A DNA stretch of 6,653 bases from an uncultured Streptococcus sp. (GTDB lineage Bacteria; Bacillota; Bacilli; Lactobacillales; Streptococcaceae). The DNA is taken from NCBI GenBank assembly GCA_934216185.1, contig CAKQBM010000097.1, positions 1 through 6,653 on the forward strand, in the 5' to 3' direction. The notes beneath the pieces are model-generated. The model searched no databases and was not told the DNA's origin. It worked only from the letters and a program-made list of their open reading frames with translations. Shown here one piece after another: positions 1 through 6,627 of the stretch. Each line of letters starts with the position of its first letter. Position 1 is the stretch's first letter. Position numbers and translations under genes: made by a program.

Positions 1-783
1 TCTGTGGGACTCCAGATCCGAGCTATCTTTAAGCGTTATACAGATTTAATAGAACCCATGAGCATTGACGAAGCCTATTTGGATGTAACAGAAAATAAAC
101 TCGGTATCAAGTCAGCAGTCAAAATCGCTCGCCTCATTCAAGAGGATATTTGGCAAGAACTCCATCTAACTGCTTCTGCTGGCGTTTCATACAACAAATT
201 CTTAGCTAAAATGGCTAGTGATTATCAAAAACCACATGGTCTGACAGTGATTCTACCTGACCAGGCTGAGGACTTTCTCAAACAAATGGATATTTCTAAG
301 TTTCATGGAGTAGGGAAAAAGACGGTGGAACGTCTTCATCAAATGGGCGTTTTTACTGGCGCTGATCTACTTGAAGTCCCTGAAGTGACCCTAATAGACC
401 GCTTTGGCAGACTGGGCTATGACCTGTATCGAAAGGCTCGTGGTATCCACAATTCCCCCGTCAAATCCAATCGCATCCGTAAATCAATCGGGAAGGAGAA
501 AACCTATGGGAAGATTCTCCGTGCCGAGGAAGATATCAAAAAAGAGCTGGCTCTCCTATCAGAAAGAGTCGCTCTCAATCTCAATCAACAAGAAAAAGCT
601 GGAAAAATTGTCATTCTAAAAATCCGCTACGAAGACTTTTCAACTCTGACTAAACGAAAAAGTCTGGATCAAAAAACGCAGGATGCTAGTCAGATCAGCC
701 AAATAGCCCTGCAACTCTATGAAGAGTTGGACGAGAAAGAAAAAGGTGTCCGTCTGTTGGGGATTACCGTAACTGGATTTTAG
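1..783 (+). CDS. dinB: DNA polymerase IV (Y-family translesion polymerase), 3' part
   Basis: Partial gene: the reading frame is open at the left edge, and the visible 260 codons run to a TAG stop. Pol IV is a Y-family, error-prone polymerase that copies past DNA lesions in the cytoplasm. The palm-domain catalytic motif [10 protein letters not shown] is present, with the metal-binding Asp-Glu pair encoded at 67-72. It is followed by the conserved block [19 protein letters not shown] and a helix-hairpin-helix thumb motif ([14 protein letters not shown], from about base 307). The little-finger domain occupies roughly bases 470-780 and ends at GITVTGF. Family members are about 350 residues, so some 90 N-terminal residues, including the first catalytic Asp, lie outside the window. 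The GTG at base 4 is an internal Val codon, not a start. No separate clamp-binding tail of the E. coli QLVLGL type follows the last strand. Identification is strong; the numbering of missing residues is inferred from family length. Confidence 0.96.
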   Translation, partial: SVGLQIRAIFKRYTDLIEPMSIDEAYLDVTENKLGIKSAVKIARLIQEDIWQELHLTASAGVSYNKFLAKMASDYQKPHGLTVILPDQAEDFLKQMDISKFHGVGKKTVERLHQMGVFTGADLLEVPEVTLIDRFGRLGYDLYRKARGIHNSPVKSNRIRKSIGKEKTYGKILRAEEDIKKELALLSERVALNLNQQEKAGKIVILKIRYEDFSTLTKRKSLDQKTQDASQISQIALQLYEELDEKEKGVRLLGITVTGF

Positions 784-895
784 AGCTCAATGAAAATCAA
801 AGAGCAAACTAGAAATCTAGCCGCAGGCTACTCAAAACACTGTTTTGAGGTTGCAGATATAGCTGATGCGGTTTGAAGAGATTTTCAAAGAGTAT
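783..895 (-). repeat. BOX element, internally deleted copy (boxA part - boxB - boxC on minus strand)
   Basis: Read on the minus strand, this 113-base stretch matches the BOX repeat of S. pneumoniae and aligns end to end with the second copy at 6212-6363. It keeps the 5' end of boxA, the boxB hairpin (arms 831-838 and 842-849) and all of boxC. It lacks 39 internal bases that contain the rest of boxA, including the conserved CTTGCCGTAG block, and the small ACTGAC/GTCAGT hairpin. The element overlaps the last base of the dinB stop codon and ends one base before the terminator stem at 897. It lies in the dinB mRNA in antisense (C-B-A) orientation, and behind uppP in A-to-C orientation. BOX elements are non-coding, probably non-autonomous repeats whose RNA can fold. 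Confidence 0.88.
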
Positions 896-896
896 A

Positions 897-926
897 AAAC
901 CTTGAAGAGCCGACCCTTCAAGGTTT
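897..926. terminator. Bidirectional intrinsic terminator between dinB and uppP
   Basis: A perfect 11-bp inverted repeat, AAACCTTGAAG (897-907) and CTTCAAGGTTT (916-926), encloses an 8-base loop. On the plus strand it runs into TTTTT (924-928) and can end the dinB transcript. On the minus strand the arm ends in TTTT (from A896-A899) and can end the uppP transcript, whose stop codon is only 3 bases away. The position between two convergent genes fits a shared terminator. Confidence 0.88.
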
Positions 927-929
927 TTC

Positions 930-1775
930 TTATACAAATAAACGGACAAAGCTGTAAAGTAGTAAGACACTACCAAGCACGATACGGTATTTACCGAAAA
1001 GAGTGAAGTCGTGTTTTTTCACATAGCTTGTCAAGAAACGAATAGCAACCATGCTGACTGCAAAGGCTACTCCCATCGCAACTAAGAGCAAGAACAATTG
1101 CCCAAAGCTCAAGAGCTGTCCTGCTTTTACAAATTTGAAAATCTTTAAGGCACTGGCTCCAAACATAACAGGAATTCCAAGATAGAAGGTAAATTCCGTT
1201 ACAACAGAACGACTGGTTCCATTCAATAAACCACCGACAATCGTTGCCCCAGAACGGCTAGTCCCTGGTAAAAGGGCAAGAACTTGGAAGAGTCCGATAT
1301 AGAAGGCTGTCGTATAAGGAAGCTTGTCCAACTCTGTCACACTTGGCTCGATAGCACGCGCTTTATTGCGCTTTTCCAAGTAGATAAAGGCAATCCCATA
1401 GATAATCAACATGAGAGCAACAGAGACCATATTATGGAAGTGGGTGTCAAACCAATCATCAAATTTAAAGACGGCAAGTAAAGGTAAAGTAGCTACAAGA
1501 ACTTTCAACCACAGTCTCCAAGTCTTACGAACTTCCTGCTTGTCCTTAGTCGGTTTGAAAGGATTGAGCTTGTTAAAGTAAATCACCATAACTGCTAAAA
1601 TAGCACCAAGCTGAATCACGACATTAAACATGGACACAAAGGCTTCATTTTGATTTTGGTATTGGATAAATTCCTCTGCTAAAATCAAGTGACCCGTACT
1701 GGAAATGGGCAACCATTCCGTAATTCCTTCAACAATACCGAAGAAGATAGATTTTAAAATTTCAATAAGATACAT
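930..1775 (-). CDS. uppP: Undecaprenyl-diphosphatase UppP (BacA)
   Basis: Integral membrane phosphatase that converts undecaprenyl diphosphate to undecaprenyl phosphate, the lipid carrier for peptidoglycan and other surface polymers. Overproduction in other species gives bacitracin resistance, hence the older name BacA. The 281-residue protein has the normal length. The first family motif, [14 protein letters not shown], spans residues 16-29 and supplies Glu16, Glu20, Ser26 and His29. The second motif, PGTSRSGAT, spans residues 170-178 with the catalytic Arg174. Several hydrophobic segments are visible, for example residues 52-66, 117-132, 196-210 and 226-248. The ATG at 1773-1775 is preceded by AAAGGAGT at good spacing, so the start is secure. 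It has its own promoter in the 60-base gap upstream. I see no terminator between it and the DUF2207 gene, so read-through from that gene is also possible. It ends at the bidirectional terminator shared with dinB. Confidence 0.97.
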   Translation of the reverse strand: MYLIEILKSIFFGIVEGITEWLPISSTGHLILAEEFIQYQNQNEAFVSMFNVVIQLGAILAVMVIYFNKLNPFKPTKDKQEVRKTWRLWLKVLVATLPLLAVFKFDDWFDTHFHNMVSVALMLIIYGIAFIYLEKRNKARAIEPSVTELDKLPYTTAFYIGLFQVLALLPGTSRSGATIVGGLLNGTSRSVVTEFTFYLGIPVMFGASALKIFKFVKAGQLLSFGQLFLLLVAMGVAFAVSMVAIRFLTSYVKKHDFTLFGKYRIVLGSVLLLYSFVRLFV

Positions 1776-1799
1776 AGATTACTCCTTTTTCTATCTTCC

Positions 1800-1829
1800 A
1801 TTATAGCATATTTTTTCAGTCTGTGACAG
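1800..1829 (-). promoter_or_regulatory. Promoter of uppP (extended -10)
   Basis: On the minus strand a consensus TATAAT (1800-1805) is preceded by TGC, giving an extended -10 element. CTGTCA (1824-1829), a 4-of-6 match to the -35 consensus, lies 18 bases further upstream. The predicted transcript would begin around 1793, just ahead of the ribosome binding site at 1782-1787. The -35 lies only 7 bases beyond the stop of the upstream gene. Confidence 0.72.
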
Positions 1830-1835
1830 CTCTCT

Positions 1836-3725
1836 TTAAAAGGCACCGATACTGCCACCGCCTCCTCCTCCAGAGAAGCCACCGCCAGAACTTCCACTTC
1901 CAGAAGATACAGAGTAAGTACTTGCTGTATTTGCGATGCTAGCATAATGGCTCATTTGCGCGCTTGAATGATAAAACATACTGTGCCAGCCATAAGCTAC
2001 ATAGAGATTGATATCTGGATTTTCCACTTGAATCTGATGAACCTTCATCAAATGACTGACCTTATCCGCATAGCCAAATAAGGTCGCATAGACCAAGAGG
2101 CGATTCCAGACTACAATACTTTCCAACTCTGCCTGATTCAATCGTGCAATCTCCCGCAACATATTTTCAAAACTGGTCCAGAGATAGTAGACCTCTGCTC
2201 CTGCTTCATTCAGAACACCATCACGATTATCTAGTCGCAGCTTCCAATAATAGAAAACAGCCAAAACTAATCCTAGAAAACCAAGTATTGGCAAGGGGAG
2301 GTAAAGATAAGTATGAACGTCTAAACTGTACAAGAACAAACCAAATCCTATAAATAGGGGCAAGATAGTGGAAATACCCATACCCACCTGCAATGCCTTT
2401 TCCCCGACAGTCAAGGGACGATAATAATCCGGAAGCCCCCAGAAGGAAACTCTATTTCTCACCCCTTCTTGCATCTCTTTCAATACTTCTTCAAAAGAAG
2501 ATTTGAGCTGACGCCCCTTTGCTTGAATCCGTTTTTCATCAGAGACTTTTGCTCTACGATAAAGACTATCAGATACCTTGTAATCCGCAAACAAATTGGA
2601 AAGAGTTTCTTCTTTTTTACCTGAAAAGGCCAGATTTAGACAGTCTATCTCAAAACTTGACAAGCCATCTTCTTTCACCAGCCTCAAACCAACTGCATCT
2701 CCTTCTGAAATAATAGAAACATTCCCACGGTCTATCACATCTAGCAAGGTAGCTTGAATAAGTTGATCAAAGGTGAATTTTCCAGCCCCCTTGATCAAAG
2801 GACTCACTTCCTCCAAGGAGGTCGAGTAGACTGCTTCTGATAAAACCATAGGCTCTAATTCCATTGGTGGCTCATAGAGACGATGATTTTTGGCATATTT
2901 GACTGAAGGAGTGGTCCTTCTTCTATAGATAAAATAGAAGAAAACGCTCAATAACAGAGCGATGGAAAGTATCGAAGGAAAGACCCAAGTAACGAGTTGT
3001 CTACTCTGATCTTTTTCTCTAACAATCGAGTCTTCTATCTTATTAAACTCTTCTAAACGATTTCCTTTCAATCCCTGATCCCTAGCGCTAGCAAAAGCAG
3101 TTCGAGGCCAATAGGCATGCAATTCAACTCCACGCTTAGACGGAAGATTATCTAACCGAATAGTATAATCAAGGTTACTCTTTTCAACCGTTCCCTCTCT
3201 AAAGAGTTTCCCTGTATGGAAGTAGAGTTTTTCAGCCCCCTTGTCTCCCCTTACACGAAATTCAAACTTTCCAATAGCCCCTGAACTATCTGTTAAAGGT
3301 TGCCAATTTAATTCAGCGATATCATCATAAAGAAAAAGCAAGTTCTTTAAGTTCCAGACGAGGTCAACTTCAACTGTGTCGCCCTCCTGACCTGGATTAT
3401 AGACTTTAACAGTATAACCATCTGCGCCTTCTATCACTTCGCTAGTAACATCTATCAGTTCAGCACCATTTTTCGAGGCCTGAACCTTTGGATGAGGGTC
3501 AATGTCAAATCCGCTAGGCATCTTGCCAGCACGTCCAAGGCCCACGATTTGGCCTTTAAAGTCCTCCTCAAACTGGTAAACTATCTTTTGTTTAAATTCT
3601 GCCCTATTGTCTGCATGAATATACAAATCACCTTGATAAGAGTTTATCTTAAAATCAATGGCAAAAACAGAAAGTGGCAGAAGGCAAAACAAGCCTAGCA
3701 CTAGTAAGAAAAAAGTTTTTTTCAT
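1836..3725 (-). CDS. DUF2207 family membrane protein, function unknown
   Basis: A 629-residue exported membrane protein that I recognise as DUF2207-type; no biochemical role is established. Numbering from the ATG, residues 1-22 form a signal peptide (MKKTFFLLV..., likely cleavage after VFA). A beta-rich extracytoplasmic domain follows to about 240, then a membrane helix at about 245-267 followed by RRR (positive-inside). Next are a cytoplasmic region of about 180 residues, two close membrane helices near 448-467 and 475-493, and a second cytoplasmic region containing WNRLLVYATLFGYADKV, a pattern typical of the family. The C-terminus is a glycine/serine-rich tail ending GGGSIGAF. A TTG one codon upstream could also serve as start, but the ATG at 3723-3725 sits 8 bases after AAGGGGG (3734-3740) and is preferred. 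The gene reads toward uppP without a visible terminator. That suggests an envelope role, but this is only guilt by association. Confidence 0.85.
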   Translation of the reverse strand: MKKTFFLLVLGLFCLLPLSVFAIDFKINSYQGDLYIHADNRAEFKQKIVYQFEEDFKGQIVGLGRAGKMPSGFDIDPHPKVQASKNGAELIDVTSEVIEGADGYTVKVYNPGQEGDTVEVDLVWNLKNLLFLYDDIAELNWQPLTDSSGAIGKFEFRVRGDKGAEKLYFHTGKLFREGTVEKSNLDYTIRLDNLPSKRGVELHAYWPRTAFASARDQGLKGNRLEEFNKIEDSIVREKDQSRQLVTWVFPSILSIALLLSVFFYFIYRRRTTPSVKYAKNHRLYEPPMELEPMVLSEAVYSTSLEEVSPLIKGAGKFTFDQLIQATLLDVIDRGNVSIISEGDAVGLRLVKEDGLSSFEIDCLNLAFSGKKEETLSNLFADYKVSDSLYRRAKVSDEKRIQAKGRQLKSSFEEVLKEMQEGVRNRVSFWGLPDYYRPLTVGEKALQVGMGISTILPLFIGFGLFLYSLDVHTYLYLPLPILGFLGLVLAVFYYWKLRLDNRDGVLNEAGAEVYYLWTSFENMLREIARLNQAELESIVVWNRLLVYATLFGYADKVSHLMKVHQIQVENPDINLYVAYGWHSMFYHSSAQMSHYASIANTASTYSVSSGSGSSGGGFSGGGGGGSIGAF

Positions 3726-3733
3726 CAAATAAG

Positions 3734-3764
3734 CCCCCTTTTTATCTTTGCTATCATTATATCA
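3734..3764 (-). promoter_or_regulatory. Extended -10 promoter and RBS of the DUF2207 gene
   Basis: On the minus strand TGATATAAT (3756-3764) is a perfect extended -10 element, and the ribosome binding site AAGGGGG lies at 3734-3740. The sequence 17 bases upstream (AGCCCT, 3779-3784) is a poor -35. The promoter therefore either relies on the extended -10 or needs help from a bound protein. Confidence 0.65.
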
Positions 3765-3775
3765 TTTTTTCTCAA

Positions 3776-3787
3776 GTAAGGGCTTAC
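3776..3787. promoter_or_regulatory. Inverted repeat between divergent promoters, possible operator
   Basis: GTAAG and CTTAC are separated by GG, giving a 12-base inverted repeat. It covers the -35 position of the DUF2207 promoter and lies just upstream of the -35 of the transporter promoter. The arms are only 5 bp, so chance is a real possibility. I do not recognise it as the site of any named regulator. Confidence 0.25.
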
Positions 3788-3792
3788 CTGTA

Positions 3793-3821
3793 TTGAAAAA
3801 TAGAGTTTTTTTCGATAAAAT
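3793..3821 (+). promoter_or_regulatory. Promoter of the glutamine-type transporter operon
   Basis: TTGAAA (3793-3798) and TAAAAT (3816-3821) are spaced by the optimal 17 bases and each match the vegetative sigma consensus at 5 of 6 positions. The expected leader is about 35 bases and contains AGGAGA (3853-3858) just before the ATG at 3863. I saw no riboswitch or leader peptide in it. Confidence 0.7.
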
Positions 3822-3862
3822 AGGAGACGGTTATTTTTTAATAGATTAGAATAGGAGAAATC

Positions 3863-5428
3863 ATGAGAAAAATATACTTATCTATTTTCACAAGTCTCTT
3901 GCTGATGCTAGGACTTGTCAATGTTGCTCAAGCCGATGAATATTTACGCATCGGGATGGAAGCAGCATATGCTCCCTTTAACTGGACCCAGGATGATGAT
4001 AGCAACGGAGCTGTCAAAATCGATGGAACCAACCAGTATGCTAATGGATACGATGTCCAGATTGCCAAGAAAATCGCTAAGGACTTAGGCAAAGAACCTT
4101 TGGTTGTTAAAACCAAGTGGGAAGGATTGATTCCCGCCCTCACTTCTGGTAAAATCGACATGATCATTGCTGGTATGAGCCCAACCGCTGAACGCAAACA
4201 AGAAATTGCCTTTTCAAGCAGTTATTACACCAGTGAGCCCGTATTAGTAGTTAAAAAAGATTCTACCTATGCAAATGCTAAATCTTTGAATGACTTCGAC
4301 GGAGCTAAAATCACTTCACAGCAAGGTGTTTACCTATATGACTTGATTTCACAAATCCCAGGTGCTAAAAAAGAAACTGCCATGGGAGATTTCGCTCAAA
4401 TGCGTCAAGCTCTTGAGGCTGGCGTTATCGATGCCTATGTTTCTGAACGTCCGGAAGCTTTAACTGCTGAAGTGGCTAATTCAAAATTTAAAATGATTAA
4501 ACCAGAAACAGAATTCAAGACTGGAGAAGAAGATACAGCTATTGCCATTGGTCTTCGTAAAGATGATAATCGTATCAGTCAAATCAACACCAGCATTGAA
4601 ACCATTTCTAAAGATGAGCAAGTTGCCCTGATGGATCGTATGATCAAGGAGCAGCCTGCAGAAGCAACAACAACTGAAGAGACTAGCAGTAGTTTCTTTA
4701 GCCAAGTCGCTAAAATTCTTTCTGAAAACTGGCAACAACTCTTGCGTGGTGCTGGTATCACTCTTTTAATCTCTATCGTCGGAACCATCATAGGTCTCAT
4801 TATCGGTCTTGCCATCGGCGTCTTCCGTACTGCCCCTCTCTCTGAGAATAAAGCTATTTATGGTCTACAAAAACTAGTTAGTTGGATTCTCAATGTCTAC
4901 ATTGAAATTTTTCGTGGTACACCAATGATTGTTCAATCGATGGTTATCTACTATGGAACTGCTCAAGCTTTCGGTATCAACCTTGACCGCACACTGGCTG
5001 CTATCTTCATCGTTTCAATCAACACCGGTGCCTACATGACTGAAATCGTCCGTGGCGGTATCCTAGCAGTTGACAAGGGACAATTCGAAGCTGCCACAGC
5101 TCTTGGTATGAGCCACAACCAAACCATGCGTAAGATTGTGCTACCTCAGGTTGTTCGCAATATCCTACCAGCAACTGGTAATGAATTTGTCATCAATATC
5201 AAAGATACATCTGTATTGAACGTTATCTCTGTTGTCGAACTATATTTCTCAGGAAATACCGTGGCAACTCAAACCTATCAATACTTCCAGACATTTACAA
5301 TCATCGCCGTGATTTACTTTGTCCTCACCTTCACTGTTACTCGCATCTTGCGCTTCATTGAACGAAGAATGGATATGGATACCTATACTACAGGTGGTAA
5401 CCAATTGCAAACGGAGGAATTGAAATAA
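3863..5428 (+). CDS. glnP: Amino-acid ABC transporter, fused substrate-binding protein and permease (GlnP-type)
   Basis: A 521-residue polar amino-acid importer subunit in which the solute-binding protein is fused to the permease, an arrangement common in streptococci and lactococci. Residues 1-24 are a signal peptide ending in AQA. Residues 25-265 are a family-3 solute-binding domain (EAAYAPFNW at 34-41, and the block [13 protein letters not shown] whose Arg111 is expected to bind the ligand carboxylate). Residues 266-278 are a Thr/Ser/Glu-rich linker. Residues 293-500 are the permease domain, with EIFRGTP at 348-354 and the ATPase-docking EAA loop at 409-429 (EAATALGM...LPQ). There is one binding domain, whereas lactococcal GlnP has two. 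Its ATPase partner is the next gene, overlapping by one base. Substrate is inferred: glutamine and/or glutamate by resemblance to pneumococcal GlnP; another polar amino acid cannot be excluded. The start is fixed by the RBS at 3853-3858 and the signal peptide. Confidence 0.92.
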   Translation: MRKIYLSIFTSLLLMLGLVNVAQADEYLRIGMEAAYAPFNWTQDDDSNGAVKIDGTNQYANGYDVQIAKKIAKDLGKEPLVVKTKWEGLIPALTSGKIDMIIAGMSPTAERKQEIAFSSSYYTSEPVLVVKKDSTYANAKSLNDFDGAKITSQQGVYLYDLISQIPGAKKETAMGDFAQMRQALEAGVIDAYVSERPEALTAEVANSKFKMIKPETEFKTGEEDTAIAIGLRKDDNRISQINTSIETISKDEQVALMDRMIKEQPAEATTTEETSSSFFSQVAKILSENWQQLLRGAGITLLISIVGTIIGLIIGLAIGVFRTAPLSENKAIYGLQKLVSWILNVYIEIFRGTPMIVQSMVIYYGTAQAFGINLDRTLAAIFIVSINTGAYMTEIVRGGILAVDKGQFEAATALGMSHNQTMRKIVLPQVVRNILPATGNEFVINIKDTSVLNVISVVELYFSGNTVATQTYQYFQTFTIIAVIYFVLTFTVTRILRFIERRMDMDTYTTGGNQLQTEELK

Positions 5429-6168
5429 TGACACAAGCAATCCTTGAAATTAAACACCTCAAAAAATCTTATGGACAAAACGAAGTATTAAAAGACATTT
5501 CTCTCACCGTCCACAAGGGAGAAGTTATTTCGATTATCGGAAGTTCAGGAAGTGGTAAATCAACCTTACTACGTTCCATTAACCTACTTGAAACGCCAAC
5601 TGATGGACAAATCCTTTATCATGGACAAAACGTCCTCGAAAAAGGTTATGACCTCACGCAATACCGTGAAAAGTTGGGAATGGTTTTCCAATCCTTTAAC
5701 CTCTTTGAAAATCTCAACGTGCTTGAAAACACAATTGTCGCTCAGACAACTGTCCTTAAACGCGAACGTACAGAAGCTGAAAAGATTGCCAAAGAAAACC
5801 TAGAAAAGGTCGGCATGGGGGAACGCTACTGGCAAGCGAAACCAAAACAACTCTCAGGTGGTCAAAAACAACGTGTGGCCATCGCTCGTGCCCTTTCAAT
5901 GAATCCTGACGCTATTCTCTTTGATGAACCAACATCAGCTCTCGATCCAGAAATGGTTGGAGAAGTCCTCAAAATCATGCAAGATCTAGCTCAGGAAGGT
6001 TTGACCATGATTGTCGTAACCCACGAAATGGAATTCGCCCGTGATGTCTCTCATCGTGTTATCTTTATGGATAAGGGAGTAATCGCTGAAGAAGGCAAAC
6101 CAGAAGACCTCTTCACCAATCCTAAAGAAGACCGTACAAAAGAATTCCTTCAACGCTATCTTAAATAA
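5428..6168 (+). CDS. glnQ: Amino-acid ABC transporter ATP-binding protein (GlnQ-type)
   Basis: A 246-residue cytoplasmic ATPase that powers the importer encoded just upstream; two copies should pair with two permease domains. All nucleotide-binding motifs are intact: A-loop Tyr15, Walker [10 protein letters not shown] (38-46), Q-loop Gln88, signature LSGGQKQ (142-148), Walker B AILFDEP (162-168, catalytic Glu167), D-loop SALD (170-173) and switch His199. The sequence [17 protein letters not shown] is typical of the polar amino-acid (GlnQ/HisP) ATPase family. The ATG shares its A with the TAA of the upstream gene, and GGAGG (5413-5417) lies inside the end of that gene, so the two are translationally coupled. 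Length and motifs are normal. As for the permease, the glutamine assignment rests on family resemblance. Confidence 0.95.
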   Translation: MTQAILEIKHLKKSYGQNEVLKDISLTVHKGEVISIIGSSGSGKSTLLRSINLLETPTDGQILYHGQNVLEKGYDLTQYREKLGMVFQSFNLFENLNVLENTIVAQTTVLKRERTEAEKIAKENLEKVGMGERYWQAKPKQLSGGQKQRVAIARALSMNPDAILFDEPTSALDPEMVGEVLKIMQDLAQEGLTMIVVTHEMEFARDVSHRVIFMDKGVIAEEGKPEDLFTNPKEDRTKEFLQRYLK

Positions 6169-6172
6169 AAAG

Positions 6173-6201
6173 AAAAGGCTGCATCAACCGTGCAGTCTTT
6201 T
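6173..6201 (+). terminator. Intrinsic terminator of the transporter operon
   Basis: AAAAGGCTGCA (6173-6183) pairs with TGCAGTCTTTT (6191-6201), an 11-bp stem with one G-T wobble and a 7-base loop. The U tract is TTTTT at 6198-6202. It starts four bases after the stop codon of the ATPase gene. Confidence 0.88.
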
Positions 6202-6211
6202 TGCTGTCCTC

Positions 6212-6363
6212 ATACTCTTCGAAAATCTCTTCAAACCACGTCAGCTTCGCCTTGCCGTAGGTATATGTTACTGACTCTGTCAGTCTTATTTACAACCTCA
6301 AAGCAGTGCTTTGAGCAGCCTACGGCTAGCTTCCTAGTTTGCTCTTTGATTTTCATTGAGTGT
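6212..6363 (+). repeat. BOX element, full length (boxA-boxB-boxC)
   Basis: A 152-base BOX repeat of the S. pneumoniae type, in A-to-C orientation on the plus strand. It contains the conserved boxA block GTCAGCTTCGCCTTGCCGTAG (6240-6260), one base different from the usual consensus as I remember it. Two hairpins are clear: ACTGAC-TCT-GTCAGT (6270-6284) and the boxB stem CTCAAAGC-AGT-GCTTTGAG (6297-6315). boxC follows to TTGAGTGT, where the usual end is TTGAGTAT. The terminal ATACTC and GAGTGT form imperfect inverted ends. It sits 10 bases behind the terminator of the transporter operon. The approximate divisions are boxA 6212-6270, boxB 6271-6315 and boxC 6316-6363. Open frames across it are chance. 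Confidence 0.92.
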
Positions 6364-6364
6364 C

Positions 6365-6399
6365 AAAATGAAAAGGCAGACCCTATTCAAGAATCCGCC
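6365..6399 (-). terminator. Probable weak terminator of the small HTH-like gene
   Basis: On the minus strand GGCGGATT (from 6392-6399) can pair with GGTCTGCC (from 6375-6382), eight pairs including three G-T wobbles, around a 9-base loop. TTTTCATTTT (6365-6374) follows. It lies 12 bases downstream of the stop codon. The stem is modest, so this is a tentative call. Confidence 0.45.
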
Positions 6400-6411
6400 A
6401 TTATCCAAAGA

Positions 6412-6627
6412 TTAATCTTCAAATTTTTCATGATTTTTTTCATAGAAATCAATTAAACCTAGAGCTGTTTCAAATGAAATATTTTTTACTTTTGCACGAC
6501 CCTGCGCTAGAGCAATGATAGACATTTCACGCGCATTCGTTTCTTTAGAGATACGGTAGCCTGTGATTTTCTTATCACGAACCCAGCCAACAACTGATTC
6601 TACTTTTTCAAAGTTTGACTTAGCCAT
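6412..6627 (-). CDS. Small helix-turn-helix-like protein, function unknown
   Basis: A complete 71-residue protein. The ATG at 6625-6627 is preceded by AGGAGA (6633-6638) at 5-base spacing, a strong ribosome binding site. The segment GYRISKETNAREMSIIALAQGRAKVKNISFETALGLIDFY (residues 23-62) has the layout of an XRE/Cro-type DNA-binding fold: a helix starting Ile-Ser-Lys-Glu-Thr, a recognition-helix position around residues 34-43, a GRAKVKNIS loop, and a final ETALGLIDFY helix. This resembles small phage-type regulators, but I cannot name a family and the DNA-binding role is inferred. It has no signal peptide or membrane segment. It is convergent with the transporter operon, separated from it by the BOX element. 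Its promoter lies outside the window. Base composition is like that of its neighbours, with no sign of recent transfer. Confidence 0.75.
   Translation of the reverse strand: MAKSNFEKVESVVGWVRDKKITGYRISKETNAREMSIIALAQGRAKVKNISFETALGLIDFYEKNHEKFED

Noticed and set aside
4..6. GTG as the start of dinB
   Set aside because: The frame is open to the left edge, and the sequence begins in the middle of the conserved palm domain, so this codon is an internal valine.
1821..1832. Hairpin CTGT-C-ACAG between the DUF2207 gene and uppP as a terminator
   Set aside because: The stem is four base pairs around one base and is not followed by a T tract; it overlaps the uppP -35 region instead.
1855..1905. Low-complexity CCACCG/CCTCCTCC-like run
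   Set aside because: This is the coding sequence of the glycine/serine-rich tail of the DUF2207 protein, not an independent tandem repeat.
1754..1945. 63-codon minus-strand frame spanning the end of the DUF2207 gene and the start of uppP
   Set aside because: It overlaps two well-supported genes in another frame; its apparent composition comes from the glycine-rich repeat codons read out of frame.
3726..3728. TTG as the start of the DUF2207 gene
   Set aside because: The next codon is ATG with better spacing to the AAGGGGG site; the TTG adds only one residue.
6408..6419. Perfect 12-base palindrome AAGATTAATCTT over the stop codon of the small gene
   Set aside because: AT-rich, without a loop, and placed on a stop codon; not convincing as a terminator or operator and plausible by chance.
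6190..6456. 88-codon plus-strand open frame across the BOX element
   Set aside because: It begins inside the terminator loop, runs through the repeat and into the antisense of the small HTH-like gene; no ribosome binding site and no recognisable protein.
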